A stretch of DNA of 64,000 nucleotides from Chitinophaga pollutisoli (GTDB taxonomy: Bacteria > Bacteroidota > Bacteroidia > Chitinophagales > Chitinophagaceae), in NCBI RefSeq assembly GCF_038396755.1, contig NZ_CP149822.1:5052001-5116000 (forward strand), in the 5' to 3' direction. Shown in pieces: positions 25,378-32,075 of the stretch; positions within the stretch are counted from its first letter, which is position 1; each line of letters begins with the position of its first letter. A model generated the notes under the pieces. It searched no databases. It was not told the DNA's origin and saw only the letters and a program-made list of their open reading frames with translations. Made by a program: the position numbers and the translations under genes.

Positions 25378-26238
25378 TCAGGAAAAAGTTGTCTTGTGTG
25401 CGCGCGCAAAAGCTTCAAAAGTTACAGGATCTTTGCCCGTAATGTCTTTCACGGCAGTGGTTATCACGGCGCAATGGCCGTTTCTTACCGCGGCTACGAG
25501 CATTGCCAGGTAATGCGCCGCGCTTTCCGGAGCCCCGGAGGCGATAACACCTTCAATCAGCGCGGATTCGGGGATATTTTCATACGTCACGGTTCTGCCG
25601 GACGCCGCCGTGATTATGGCTGCTGCTTCGTGATTGTCGATGGCCGCAGGACCGGTGAGCGTCAGTTCCTTGCCCGCATGCGCTTCGTTGAGCAAGAGCT
25701 CTACCGCCACGGCCGCAATGTCGGAAGTGGAGATCACGGAGTATTTGCCGTCGCCGGCGGGGATGAGGATCTTGCCCAGTTGTTTGATGGTGGGGCTGAA
25801 GGGCCCTTCAGAGAAGTTCTCCATGAAGAAGTTGGGTCGAATGATGTTGTACGGAATACCCGATGCGATCAGCGACAGCTCGATCTGGCGGAGGGGCGCG
25901 GTTTCCACATGCTCCACGCCGATGGCGGAAAGGAAGACGATCTTTTTCACCTGGGCTTTCTTCGCCTCGTCAATAAACGGGCGCAGCTTGGTATGCGCGT
26001 CGGCGTCGAGCGGGAGGGCAGACAGAAAAACGAGGTCGACCCCGGTCAGGGCCGGAGCAAAAGTAGCGGCATCTTCCTGCACGAGGCGCACCGCGCTTAC
26101 GTTAGCCGACGGGGCCGAGTATTTCTCCGGGAAGCGGGTGGCCGCTTTCACCTGCACGCCGGGTTTCCGCGCCAGCGCTTTTACCACTTCTTTGCCTGCA
26201 AAACCGGTTGCACCGAGTACCAGAATAGTATCTGACAT
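25378..26238 (-). CDS. NAD(P)H-binding NmrA-like oxidoreductase
   Basis: A 286-residue atypical short-chain dehydrogenase. The dinucleotide-binding Rossmann start is ILVLGATGFAGKEVVKAL, followed by VKKIVFLSAIGVEH and the NmrA-like IPYNIIRPNFFMENF. There is no YxxxK catalytic pair, as usual in the NmrA group, which may sense NAD(P) redox state or reduce quinones. It lies 54 bases downstream of an Rrf2-type regulator gene, a common pairing. An imperfect copy of that regulator's palindrome lies just before it (26257-26275). Confidence 0.88.
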   Translation of the reverse strand: MSDTILVLGATGFAGKEVVKALARKPGVQVKAATRFPEKYSAPSANVSAVRLVQEDAATFAPALTGVDLVFLSALPLDADAHTKLRPFIDEAKKAQVKKIVFLSAIGVEHVETAPLRQIELSLIASGIPYNIIRPNFFMENFSEGPFSPTIKQLGKILIPAGDGKYSVISTSDIAAVAVELLLNEAHAGKELTLTGPAAIDNHEAAAIITAASGRTVTYENIPESALIEGVIASGAPESAAHYLAMLVAAVRNGHCAVITTAVKDITGKDPVTFEAFARAHKTTFS

Positions 26239-26256
26239 GTTGTAAATAATTTAAAA

Positions 26257-26275
26257 TGTTATAAATATTATTACA
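26257..26275. promoter_or_regulatory. Second, imperfect Rrf2 operator candidate
   Basis: TGTTATAAATATTATTACA: the arms match in 7 of 9 positions and resemble the perfect palindrome at 26705-26723. It stands 18 bases before the SDR start. Confidence 0.45.
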
Positions 26276-26292
26276 GTTATGGTTAAAAAAAT

Positions 26293-26702
26293 TTAAAAGT
26301 GTTTTTGAACGAATGCCGCCAGGGTGATAGGGTAGAGCTCCCGGCCCACTGTTTCATCGATACCGGTGAACAGGGTGTCGAGGGCTTTATTAATGTTCCG
26401 GCCGACCGGGCAGGCGGGGTTCGGATCGTTTGGCGAAAACCCGAAAATATGGTCCGATTTCACCACGGCGAACACTTCCGACAATCGGACATCCTCCAGG
26501 GGCCGCGCCAACCGGCTTCCCCGTTCTTGCCTTCCCGGCTTTCGACCAGGCCGGCGTTGCGAAGCGCGCTCAGTTCTTTGCGCACCAGCGCCGCATTGCT
26601 GTTCAGTGACCCCGCGATGAAGTCGGATGTCAGCCATTCCTCCGGGAAACTGCCCATGAGCGAAAGAATGTGAACGTATATGGCGAATTTACTGCGGATC
26701 AT
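26293..26702 (-). pseudogene. Rrf2-family transcriptional regulator, apparent frameshift
   Basis: ATG 26702 starts MIRSKFAIYVHILSLMG, with the winged helix SDFIAGSLNSNAALVRKELS and LRNAGLVESREGKNG. The observed frame then leaves the family. The expected wing and dimer helix (GSRLARPLEDVRLSEVFAVV) continue in another frame to 26293. One extra base in the C4 run at 26519-26522 (+ strand) restores 136 residues. It lacks the three cysteines of IscR-type iron-sulfur sensors and has one Cys in NPACPVGRNI, as in the YwnA/YwgB group. It is probably autoregulated and controls the adjacent NAD(P)H-binding gene. Confidence 0.88.
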
Positions 26703-26704
26703 TC

Positions 26705-26757
26705 TGTAATATTAAATATTACAGTACAAAAATAGGGGGAATTCTCATTACCGCCAA
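26705..26757 (-). promoter_or_regulatory. Promoter and perfect 19-bp operator of the Rrf2 gene
   Basis: Reverse strand TTG (26755-26757), 20 bases, TATTTTTG (26727-26734). Then comes the perfect palindrome TGTAATATT-A-AATATTACA (26705-26723), which covers the transcription start and ends three bases before the ATG. Confidence 0.78.
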
Positions 26758-26761
26758 AAAA

Positions 26762-27301
26762 TTATCGTACGGCCAGGCCAATCGCCAGCGGCAACAGGAA
26801 TTCATACAGCCGCTGTCCGGATTCGGCTTCGCTTTCCCGGTCGGTGTGTATCAGCAAATCGGGGGTGAGGGGATATTCGAAAACGCCGTTCACGCCGGAA
26901 AGACTGTAAATCTTATCCGGGTGCCCGTCGGGCAGGAAGGCACGCTTGTACAATCCCTTCGTATCGCGGCGGATAAGCTCTTCCAGCGCGCAGTCGATCT
27001 GAACGGTGGCCGCGATGCGGAATTCCCGGGCAATTTCCTGCCGGATGGCGTCGAGCGGGTTGATGGCGCAGATGATGGTCAGGATGCCGTGCCGGGAAAA
27101 GCGATGCGCCAGCCAGGCGAGCCGCCGGATGTTTTCCGCGCGGTCTTCCCGGCTCATGCCCAGTTCTTTGAACAGATAGCGCCGGCAATCGTCGCCGTCG
27201 AGCACTTCCACGGGGCAGCCGGCCGCTTTGAGCTTCTGCTCCGCGATCCGCGCCAGGGTAGATTTTCCCGCGCCCGACATGCCACAGAACTGGATGATCA
27301 T
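26762..27301 (-). CDS. Adenylyl-sulfate kinase-like protein
   Basis: A 179-residue CysC-type kinase starting MIIQFCGMSGAGKST (P-loop GMSGAGKST). Further motifs are VLDGDDCRRYL, RDTKGLYKRAF and the C-terminal SLSGVNGVFEYPLTPDL. It phosphorylates adenosine 5'-phosphosulfate to PAPS, the donor used by sulfotransferases. Its ATG overlaps the stop of the sulfotransferase gene by four bases, a direct metabolic pairing. No ATP sulfurylase is in the window, so APS must come from elsewhere. The upstream extension of the frame is not family-like. Confidence 0.9.
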   Translation of the reverse strand: MIIQFCGMSGAGKSTLARIAEQKLKAAGCPVEVLDGDDCRRYLFKELGMSREDRAENIRRLAWLAHRFSRHGILTIICAINPLDAIRQEIAREFRIAATVQIDCALEELIRRDTKGLYKRAFLPDGHPDKIYSLSGVNGVFEYPLTPDLLIHTDRESEAESGQRLYEFLLPLAIGLAVR

Positions 27302-28080
27302 TTCTGGAAGGTTGAAACGTTTCGATATCCGTATGCGGCCATTAGCGGCCAATCCGTTTGCTGGTCTACGATTTCGATCAGGGTAGCGTGCATTTTCCCG
27401 AGATACCCACCGGAGCGGTAAAAGTCCGCATCGAAGTTTTCGTGGTGGGTTTGGGGAGGAGAGAAGTCCCAATGCGCCGGTAGTACAATTTTCTCGATGG
27501 GCTGCGCTTTCGATGCGTCGAGTGGCAGTGCCATTTTTCTACAGATTCCCGCGATTATTTCCGCGGGCTGGTCGAGCAGGGTTTCGTAGCGCACGATAAC
27601 GCTCCGGCCCGGCCAATGCTCCTCCAACTGCCGCCAGGCGGCGTATTTGCGGTTGAATTCATGCAAAGCGGAGCTGAGAACGGTTTGCAGGAGGCGGAGG
27701 CGCTGCGCGGGGAGTCGCCGGGAGTCTGCCGCGCCGTGCTGTTTGAGGATACTGTAGGCCCAGGCATAAGGTTTTTTGACGGAAATACAGAAGAACAGCT
27801 CCCTGCGCCGGAGCGCCGCTTCCAATTCATTTGCCAGTGCGCCGGTATACGCTTCCTGATCCGCATCGGCGGCATGTGTGGTGGCCGAGGCGTGGCGGAG
27901 TGTCAGCTCCCGGGGTGAGAGCGCCCCGACTGCGGCCAGCAGGGCTTCGGGTGGCGCTTCGTGTTTGTCGCCCAGCACGTGCATGAGCACCTTCGCATCG
28001 GGGCAGGCGGCAGTGAGGAGGGCGCGCAGGTAGTTGGTACCGGTGCGCTTTTCGCCGTATTGCTTAATGAATGTTTGCAT
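27298..28080 (-). CDS. Sulfotransferase-like protein
   Basis: A 260-residue protein. The N-terminal IKQYGEKRTGTNYLRALL resembles the PAPS-binding 5'-phosphosulfate loop of P-loop sulfotransferases (G-x-R-x-G-T-x-x-L). FFCISVKKPYAWAYSILKQ and VIVRYETLLDQPAEIIAGI match the second conserved region and the typical VRYEDL segment. It sits between a glycosyltransferase gene (17-base overlap) and an APS kinase gene (4-base overlap), so the likely job is to sulfate a glycan or glycolipid in the cytoplasm. The acceptor is unknown. The assignment rests on motifs and context. Confidence 0.75.
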   Translation of the reverse strand: MQTFIKQYGEKRTGTNYLRALLTAACPDAKVLMHVLGDKHEAPPEALLAAVGALSPRELTLRHASATTHAADADQEAYTGALANELEAALRRRELFFCISVKKPYAWAYSILKQHGAADSRRLPAQRLRLLQTVLSSALHEFNRKYAAWRQLEEHWPGRSVIVRYETLLDQPAEIIAGICRKMALPLDASKAQPIEKIVLPAHWDFSPPQTHHENFDADFYRSGGYLGKMHATLIEIVDQQTDWPLMAAYGYRNVSTFQK

Positions 28081-29278
28081 GATCGGTTAAAAGGATTTGT
28101 TCTAAATGTTGTTCCCACATTTTCGTAACGGCCCCCTGCGACCAGGCCACCTGCGTGGCATTACGGAGCCCCGCCTGCAGAAGGTTGTGGTAATGGCCAT
28201 TGTCGTTGTACAGTCGCTCCAATTGCTCGGCGATCTCCCGCGGCTCCACCACTCCGCCTGTCAGCCAACCGTTTCCGTACACATGCGGCTGCGCCGGCAC
28301 CATCGCCGCGGCGCTTTTCCAGATTTCCGCGCAGGCGGTATGATCGGGTACCACTTGCGGCGCCCCCGCCGCCGCGTGCTCCATGCTCACCAGGCCCCAA
28401 CCTTCTCCCATGGCGGTGTTTAGTCCCACGTCGCAGGCGTTGTATAGCAAGTTGAGCTTGTCCGTTGGCCAATGCGGATGCCTGCGCCCCGGGGCAGTGA
28501 GCACCAGCCGGTCGTGTATGCCCAGCGACCGCGCCTCGCGCTCCAGGTCCGTGCTGGGTAGTTTTGTGGCCATATGCAGGCACAGCCGCACGTTTTCCGG
28601 CTTGTTCCGCGCAAATTCCGCGAAGCCCCGCAGCGTGAGGTCTATGCGTTTCCGGTGCTGATTTTTGTTCGCGTTCAGTACCCAAAAGCCCCGGCGCAGC
28701 TCGTTGCGACCGGGGAAAAGCGCTTCCCGCGCCGCTATCCGCCGCCCCGCAGTGCTTCCGGGCAGCGAATAAAAATTCCCGCCATCGAGCGGATGGGGGA
28801 TCACGGCCATCCGCCGGAATGGCGGCAACCGGTTCAGGCCCAGCGATGTGGCGCATTCCTTCAAAACCTGCTTCCCGAAGGCAGTAAACGTCACCACCGA
28901 AGTGAGCTGCTCCAGCCCTTTCGCGAACGCCGCGTGGTTGAGGCGCCCGTCAACCGGTACATATCCCGCCACCGGACAACGGTGCGCCGTCTGACGGATG
29001 CTTGCCATGTACCTGCCCATGAACCAGATATCGCAATAGAGCAATATCGCGTCCGGACAAACGGTGTCAATTAATCCCGGCAGCACGGATTCCCCGAAAA
29101 CGTCCGCCGGGTTGGGATTGTAGTGCAACTGAAAAGTGCCTTTGAATGGTGCTGTCTGGAATGCGTCGACCCCCAGCACGTGCACTTCGTGCCGGGCGGC
29201 CAGTCCCTCTGCGAGCAGTCGGGTAATGCGCGCCATGCCCGTTTGTTGGGCGAATTGTCCTATGAGTAAGAGTTTCAT
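28064..29278 (-). CDS. GT4-like glycosyltransferase
   Basis: A 404-residue GT-B-fold enzyme from ATG 29278 (MKLLLIGQFAQQTGMARITR). The nucleotide-sugar domain has the GT4 signature GEGWGLVSMEHAAAGAPQVV followed by PDHTACAEIW. The WVLNANKNQHRKRIDLTLRG segment marks the start of the C-terminal Rossmann domain. It probably adds a hexose to a glycan, and it is translationally linked to the sulfotransferase. A strong hairpin lies between it and the MACPF gene upstream, so co-expression with that gene is uncertain. Confidence 0.87.
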   Translation of the reverse strand: MKLLLIGQFAQQTGMARITRLLAEGLAARHEVHVLGVDAFQTAPFKGTFQLHYNPNPADVFGESVLPGLIDTVCPDAILLYCDIWFMGRYMASIRQTAHRCPVAGYVPVDGRLNHAAFAKGLEQLTSVVTFTAFGKQVLKECATSLGLNRLPPFRRMAVIPHPLDGGNFYSLPGSTAGRRIAAREALFPGRNELRRGFWVLNANKNQHRKRIDLTLRGFAEFARNKPENVRLCLHMATKLPSTDLEREARSLGIHDRLVLTAPGRRHPHWPTDKLNLLYNACDVGLNTAMGEGWGLVSMEHAAAGAPQVVPDHTACAEIWKSAAAMVPAQPHVYGNGWLTGGVVEPREIAEQLERLYNDNGHYHNLLQAGLRNATQVAWSQGAVTKMWEQHLEQILLTDHANIH

Positions 29279-29300
29279 ACGGTGTTGAGAGCTGAAAATT

Positions 29301-29331
29301 GCGGCAGCAGAGAACGAAACTCCGCCGCCGC
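29301..29331 (-). terminator. Hairpin between the MACPF and glycosyltransferase genes
   Basis: A 12-bp stem with two G-U pairs (29320-29331 with 29301-29312 on the reverse strand), loop TTTCGTT, then AATTTTC. The T run is weak, so it may terminate partially or act as a processing site. Confidence 0.5.
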
Positions 29332-29356
29332 ATTTCATGAGTATACTTCGTGGTTT

Positions 29357-30889
29357 CTATCCTTTGTCCTGCAGCACTTTTTCCTCCACCTGTTTTCCCA
29401 TAACCATAGGATCGTACAGGAGGATTTCCGATTCGGCGTTGATGCTGCCTACCAGCCAGGGACTGTCGTACCAATCCGTGGTGCAGGAAAAGCTTTCGGT
29501 GGCTTTGCCCGGCATCAGGCCTTTCATGCCGATACAGGTGTAGCTGACCATGCCCGGCGAGCCTGTGAACCCGATGTATTCCTTCCAGCCGGTAAGCGCG
29601 GCGCCGCAGGACGCGAGCCAGTTGGCGAAAGGAGCCGTGGGGTAGTTCATGAGGTTCACCGCGAAGGCGCTCACCACGCAGATGTAATTGCCCTGCCCGT
29701 ATTGCTCTATGTCCTGCAACATATAAGTGTAAATGAGCGGCTGGTTGTTGAAATCGTTGTTGTCCTGGTAATAGATCTTGCACATCTGCACTTCCTGCGT
29801 TTGCCGGTCGAGCAAAGCCACCTGCAGCGCGCCTACCGGCCAGCCTTGCGGCGTGGAGGGAGGAATAACGGGATCAGGGTTGATGATGTTGCCGTTGCAG
29901 ATCATGGAAGCGCTGGTGCTGAAGTTGGATCCGTTCTGGCCCGAGCCCGGTGTGAAATTGGCGTTGGCTTCCACGAGCACGGCGCCATTCATATAAGCGA
30001 TGAGCGCCTGTTGCACGGCATCGGCAGCTTGTCCGGAGAACATGGCGGACAACGGGCGGAGGGTGAATTGCATCACCGCGGGATTGGTGTTCACGGAGCC
30101 GGACCAGTTTGTGTAGAGGTTGCTGTAGTCGTCGCCGAAGCCCGGGTTGAGAACGTTGAGGATGCTGGCGTCGCCCCCGGTGCAGGCGATCGTAACGATG
30201 CGGCTGTTGGCCCAGTTCTGCCCCAGCTGGTTCCATTCCGCCTGAGATTCCGCTTTGCCGGAAGTGAACAGGGCCTTGTATTCCATGGAAACGTTGGCGC
30301 TGATTTCCTGTTCGTTGCTGCTGTACGACTTTTCCACCGCTTCGTAATAGTTCAGGTTGCCGCCGCAGATCACCTGGCTAACAAAGTGTGTCCCGAACTT
30401 GCGGAATACCTGGAAGAACTGTTCCTTGTTTTCCTGGTTGAAAACATCCGGGAGGGTTTCTACGGACGGGTCCTGCGAAAAGTTGGGAGACATCCACTGG
30501 AAAGAAGAATTCTCCAGCACCAGGTCCCAGCAATTGAACGAAGCTTCCGACATGCAGTACCAATAGCTCGAATTGGAATTGAAAGTGTTGGCATAGGCGG
30601 CATTGAACTGCCCTTTAAACGCCCCGTAAGAAGCGCTTACCCCCGCTTTGGCGGAAAAGAATTGCTGGAACTGTTGCGATCCTTCGAATACTTCCGTGGT
30701 GCCGTATTCATTGGAATTGGGCACTACGGCCAGGTTGTCGGGCACAGCATACGTAATGCCGGCATACGTGTAAGTAGACGCCTGGTCCGTTTTGTGGATG
30801 AAAAGCTGGGAAGTGAGCGAAGAAATATCATATTCGCCCAAAATGTTGAAGCCGAAACCTACGACATCGGCGCCGGGAATAATGTTCAT
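29357..30889 (-). CDS. MACPF (perforin-like) domain protein
   Basis: A 510-residue protein. The N-terminus IPGADVVGFGFNILGEYDIS is the usual start of bacterial MACPF domains. The family signature is at residues 159-180: FRKFGTHFVSQVICGGNL, that is [FY]-G-T-H-[FY]-x6-GG. The domain runs to about residue 310 and is followed by a roughly 170-residue C-terminal domain, unrecognised, rich in aromatic residues and Cys. MACPF proteins oligomerise into membrane pores in immunity, toxins and Bacteroides anti-competitor proteins. No signal peptide, lipobox or T9SS-type C-terminus is seen, so it appears cytoplasmic unless released by lysis. A perfect SD precedes it. A protease gene lies 35 bases upstream in the same direction. 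Confidence 0.85.
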   Translation of the reverse strand: MNIIPGADVVGFGFNILGEYDISSLTSQLFIHKTDQASTYTYAGITYAVPDNLAVVPNSNEYGTTEVFEGSQQFQQFFSAKAGVSASYGAFKGQFNAAYANTFNSNSSYWYCMSEASFNCWDLVLENSSFQWMSPNFSQDPSVETLPDVFNQENKEQFFQVFRKFGTHFVSQVICGGNLNYYEAVEKSYSSNEQEISANVSMEYKALFTSGKAESQAEWNQLGQNWANSRIVTIACTGGDASILNVLNPGFGDDYSNLYTNWSGSVNTNPAVMQFTLRPLSAMFSGQAADAVQQALIAYMNGAVLVEANANFTPGSGQNGSNFSTSASMICNGNIINPDPVIPPSTPQGWPVGALQVALLDRQTQEVQMCKIYYQDNNDFNNQPLIYTYMLQDIEQYGQGNYICVVSAFAVNLMNYPTAPFANWLASCGAALTGWKEYIGFTGSPGMVSYTCIGMKGLMPGKATESFSCTTDWYDSPWLVGSINAESEILLYDPMVMGKQVEEKVLQDKG

Positions 30890-30894
30890 GGTAA

Positions 30895-30902
30895 ACCTCC
30901 TT
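30895..30902 (-). promoter_or_regulatory. Canonical Shine-Dalgarno site of the MACPF gene
   Basis: AAGGAGGT, with AAGGAGG ending seven bases before the ATG at 30889. Strong SD sites are uncommon in Bacteroidota, so this decides the start. Confidence 0.8.
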
Positions 30903-30924
30903 GTTTTTTAGGATGATTAAGCAA

Positions 30925-31872
30925 TTACTGGATTACGTTGAGGGGAATGCGGCAGGCCAGCGCGCGGAACATATTGCCGCCGCACATCATGCCCACGATT
31001 TGCATCTGGCCGTTGATGAGGACGGAGCCGGAATCGCCCGCCATCTGGACGTTGTCCGTCAGTACGATCATGTTCTGGAACCAGGCATACCGATTGCCGA
31101 AAACTTTCATGATGCCCAGGTAGGTGGTAGAGGCCAGGTTCGTTTCGTTCAAGCCCGTAAACGACCCGAAATACTTTACCTCCTCATCTACCACCGGATC
31201 GGCAAAACCCACCGGCGTCCCGATTTCGGCGACATTGGGCGCCCCATCCTGCGGCGTGATATTGCACCAGGCCAGGTCGGTATCATTGTACATGGGGTCG
31301 AACACATCGTTGGTCGGATAGGTGTACATAAACTCGAAACCTGAGACGGGACAGAGAAAATTCAGGTTGTTCGTCGTGTCCGGCTGGTAGATCTGGGTAT
31401 ACTGGCCGTTGACGGATAGCACGTGGTTGCAGGAGATCATCCGGTACTGGCCGTTGATGGTGATGTTGGCGCCCAGTGTCCCACGCTGGTTTAAGCCCTG
31501 TGGCTGTACACAGTAGCCGCCCGGGCAAGGTCGCATCCGCTCATACGGGTTTGTATAGAGCGGGTCAGGGTCATCCGAGAACAGGCCCACTTCCTGGACG
31601 TCGGTCGGTACTTTCACCATCTCCGTGCCGCCGTCGCGTTGCGCGATGGGTAGCTCGATGAACGGAGGGATGGGCGTGTCCTTGTCCAGCGCGAGCCTGT
31701 CGGCCGATTTTTTCTGCTGGACGTGCATGACGATCGACCATTCACCGGTCTTTTTCCCGTTTTTCTTTTTGACGCCGGCGTAAATCCCCACGACGTTGCC
31801 GCGGAGCCAGCCCTTCAGTACGGACATATGGGGTTCGATGTCCGTTCTGTGGATTTGCTTTGTGAGTTGCAT
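30925..31872 (-). CDS. Trypsin-like (chymotrypsin-fold) serine protease
   Basis: A 315-residue protein from ATG 31872 (MQLTKQIHRTDIEPHMSVLK). The catalytic triad is readable: His150 in MISCNHVLSVNG, Asp199 in YNDTDLAWCNI and Ser281 in MAGDSGSVLINGQ, the GDSGS oxyanion motif. Residues 1-125 form an N-terminal part with SADRLALDKDTPIPPFIELP, absent from secreted trypsins. No signal peptide is visible, so it is probably cytoplasmic. It is the first gene before the MACPF gene (35-base gap, same strand). It may process that protein or be its regulated activator; this is inferred from position only. Confidence 0.82.
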   Translation of the reverse strand: MQLTKQIHRTDIEPHMSVLKGWLRGNVVGIYAGVKKKNGKKTGEWSIVMHVQQKKSADRLALDKDTPIPPFIELPIAQRDGGTEMVKVPTDVQEVGLFSDDPDPLYTNPYERMRPCPGGYCVQPQGLNQRGTLGANITINGQYRMISCNHVLSVNGQYTQIYQPDTTNNLNFLCPVSGFEFMYTYPTNDVFDPMYNDTDLAWCNITPQDGAPNVAEIGTPVGFADPVVDEEVKYFGSFTGLNETNLASTTYLGIMKVFGNRYAWFQNMIVLTDNVQMAGDSGSVLINGQMQIVGMMCGGNMFRALACRIPLNVIQ

Positions 31873-32022
31873 GAGAGAACATTTAGGTTTTAACAAAGGA
31901 TGACGGTTCAGGCTGATGGTTACAATTCAAAGCTCTTGCTTTTCAATATTTTACGCGAAGCCGGAATTGGCTTTTCGAGAGGCGGTTTTTCCTGTGGAAA
32001 CAACAATTAGGTTTGTGCAAAC

Positions 32023-32051
32023 AAAAAAGCCGGTCTCTTGCGGAGACCGGC
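32023..32051 (-). terminator. Terminator after the pyrophosphatase gene
   Basis: Stem GCCGGTCTC/GAGACCGGC (32029-32037 with 32043-32051) with an A run at 32023-32028 that reads as T on the reverse strand. The other strand also has a T tract. It isolates the protease-MACPF unit from hppA. Between it and the protease (31873-32022) no convincing promoter is seen. Confidence 0.88.
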
Positions 32052-32075
32052 TTTTCTATAGAAAATCAGTAACAG

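Noticed and set aside
29282..30916. 544-codon frame antisense to the MACPF gene
   Set aside because: Low-complexity shadow of a GC-rich gene. The minus strand has the MACPF motif, an SD site and gene context.
26762..31872. Reading all five genes from protease to APS kinase as one operon
   Set aside because: A strong hairpin at 29301-29331 separates the MACPF and glycosyltransferase genes, so a single transcript cannot be claimed.
31873..32022. Promoter of the protease-MACPF unit
   Set aside because: Candidate -7 elements here each differ from consensus and none has a TTG at the right distance.
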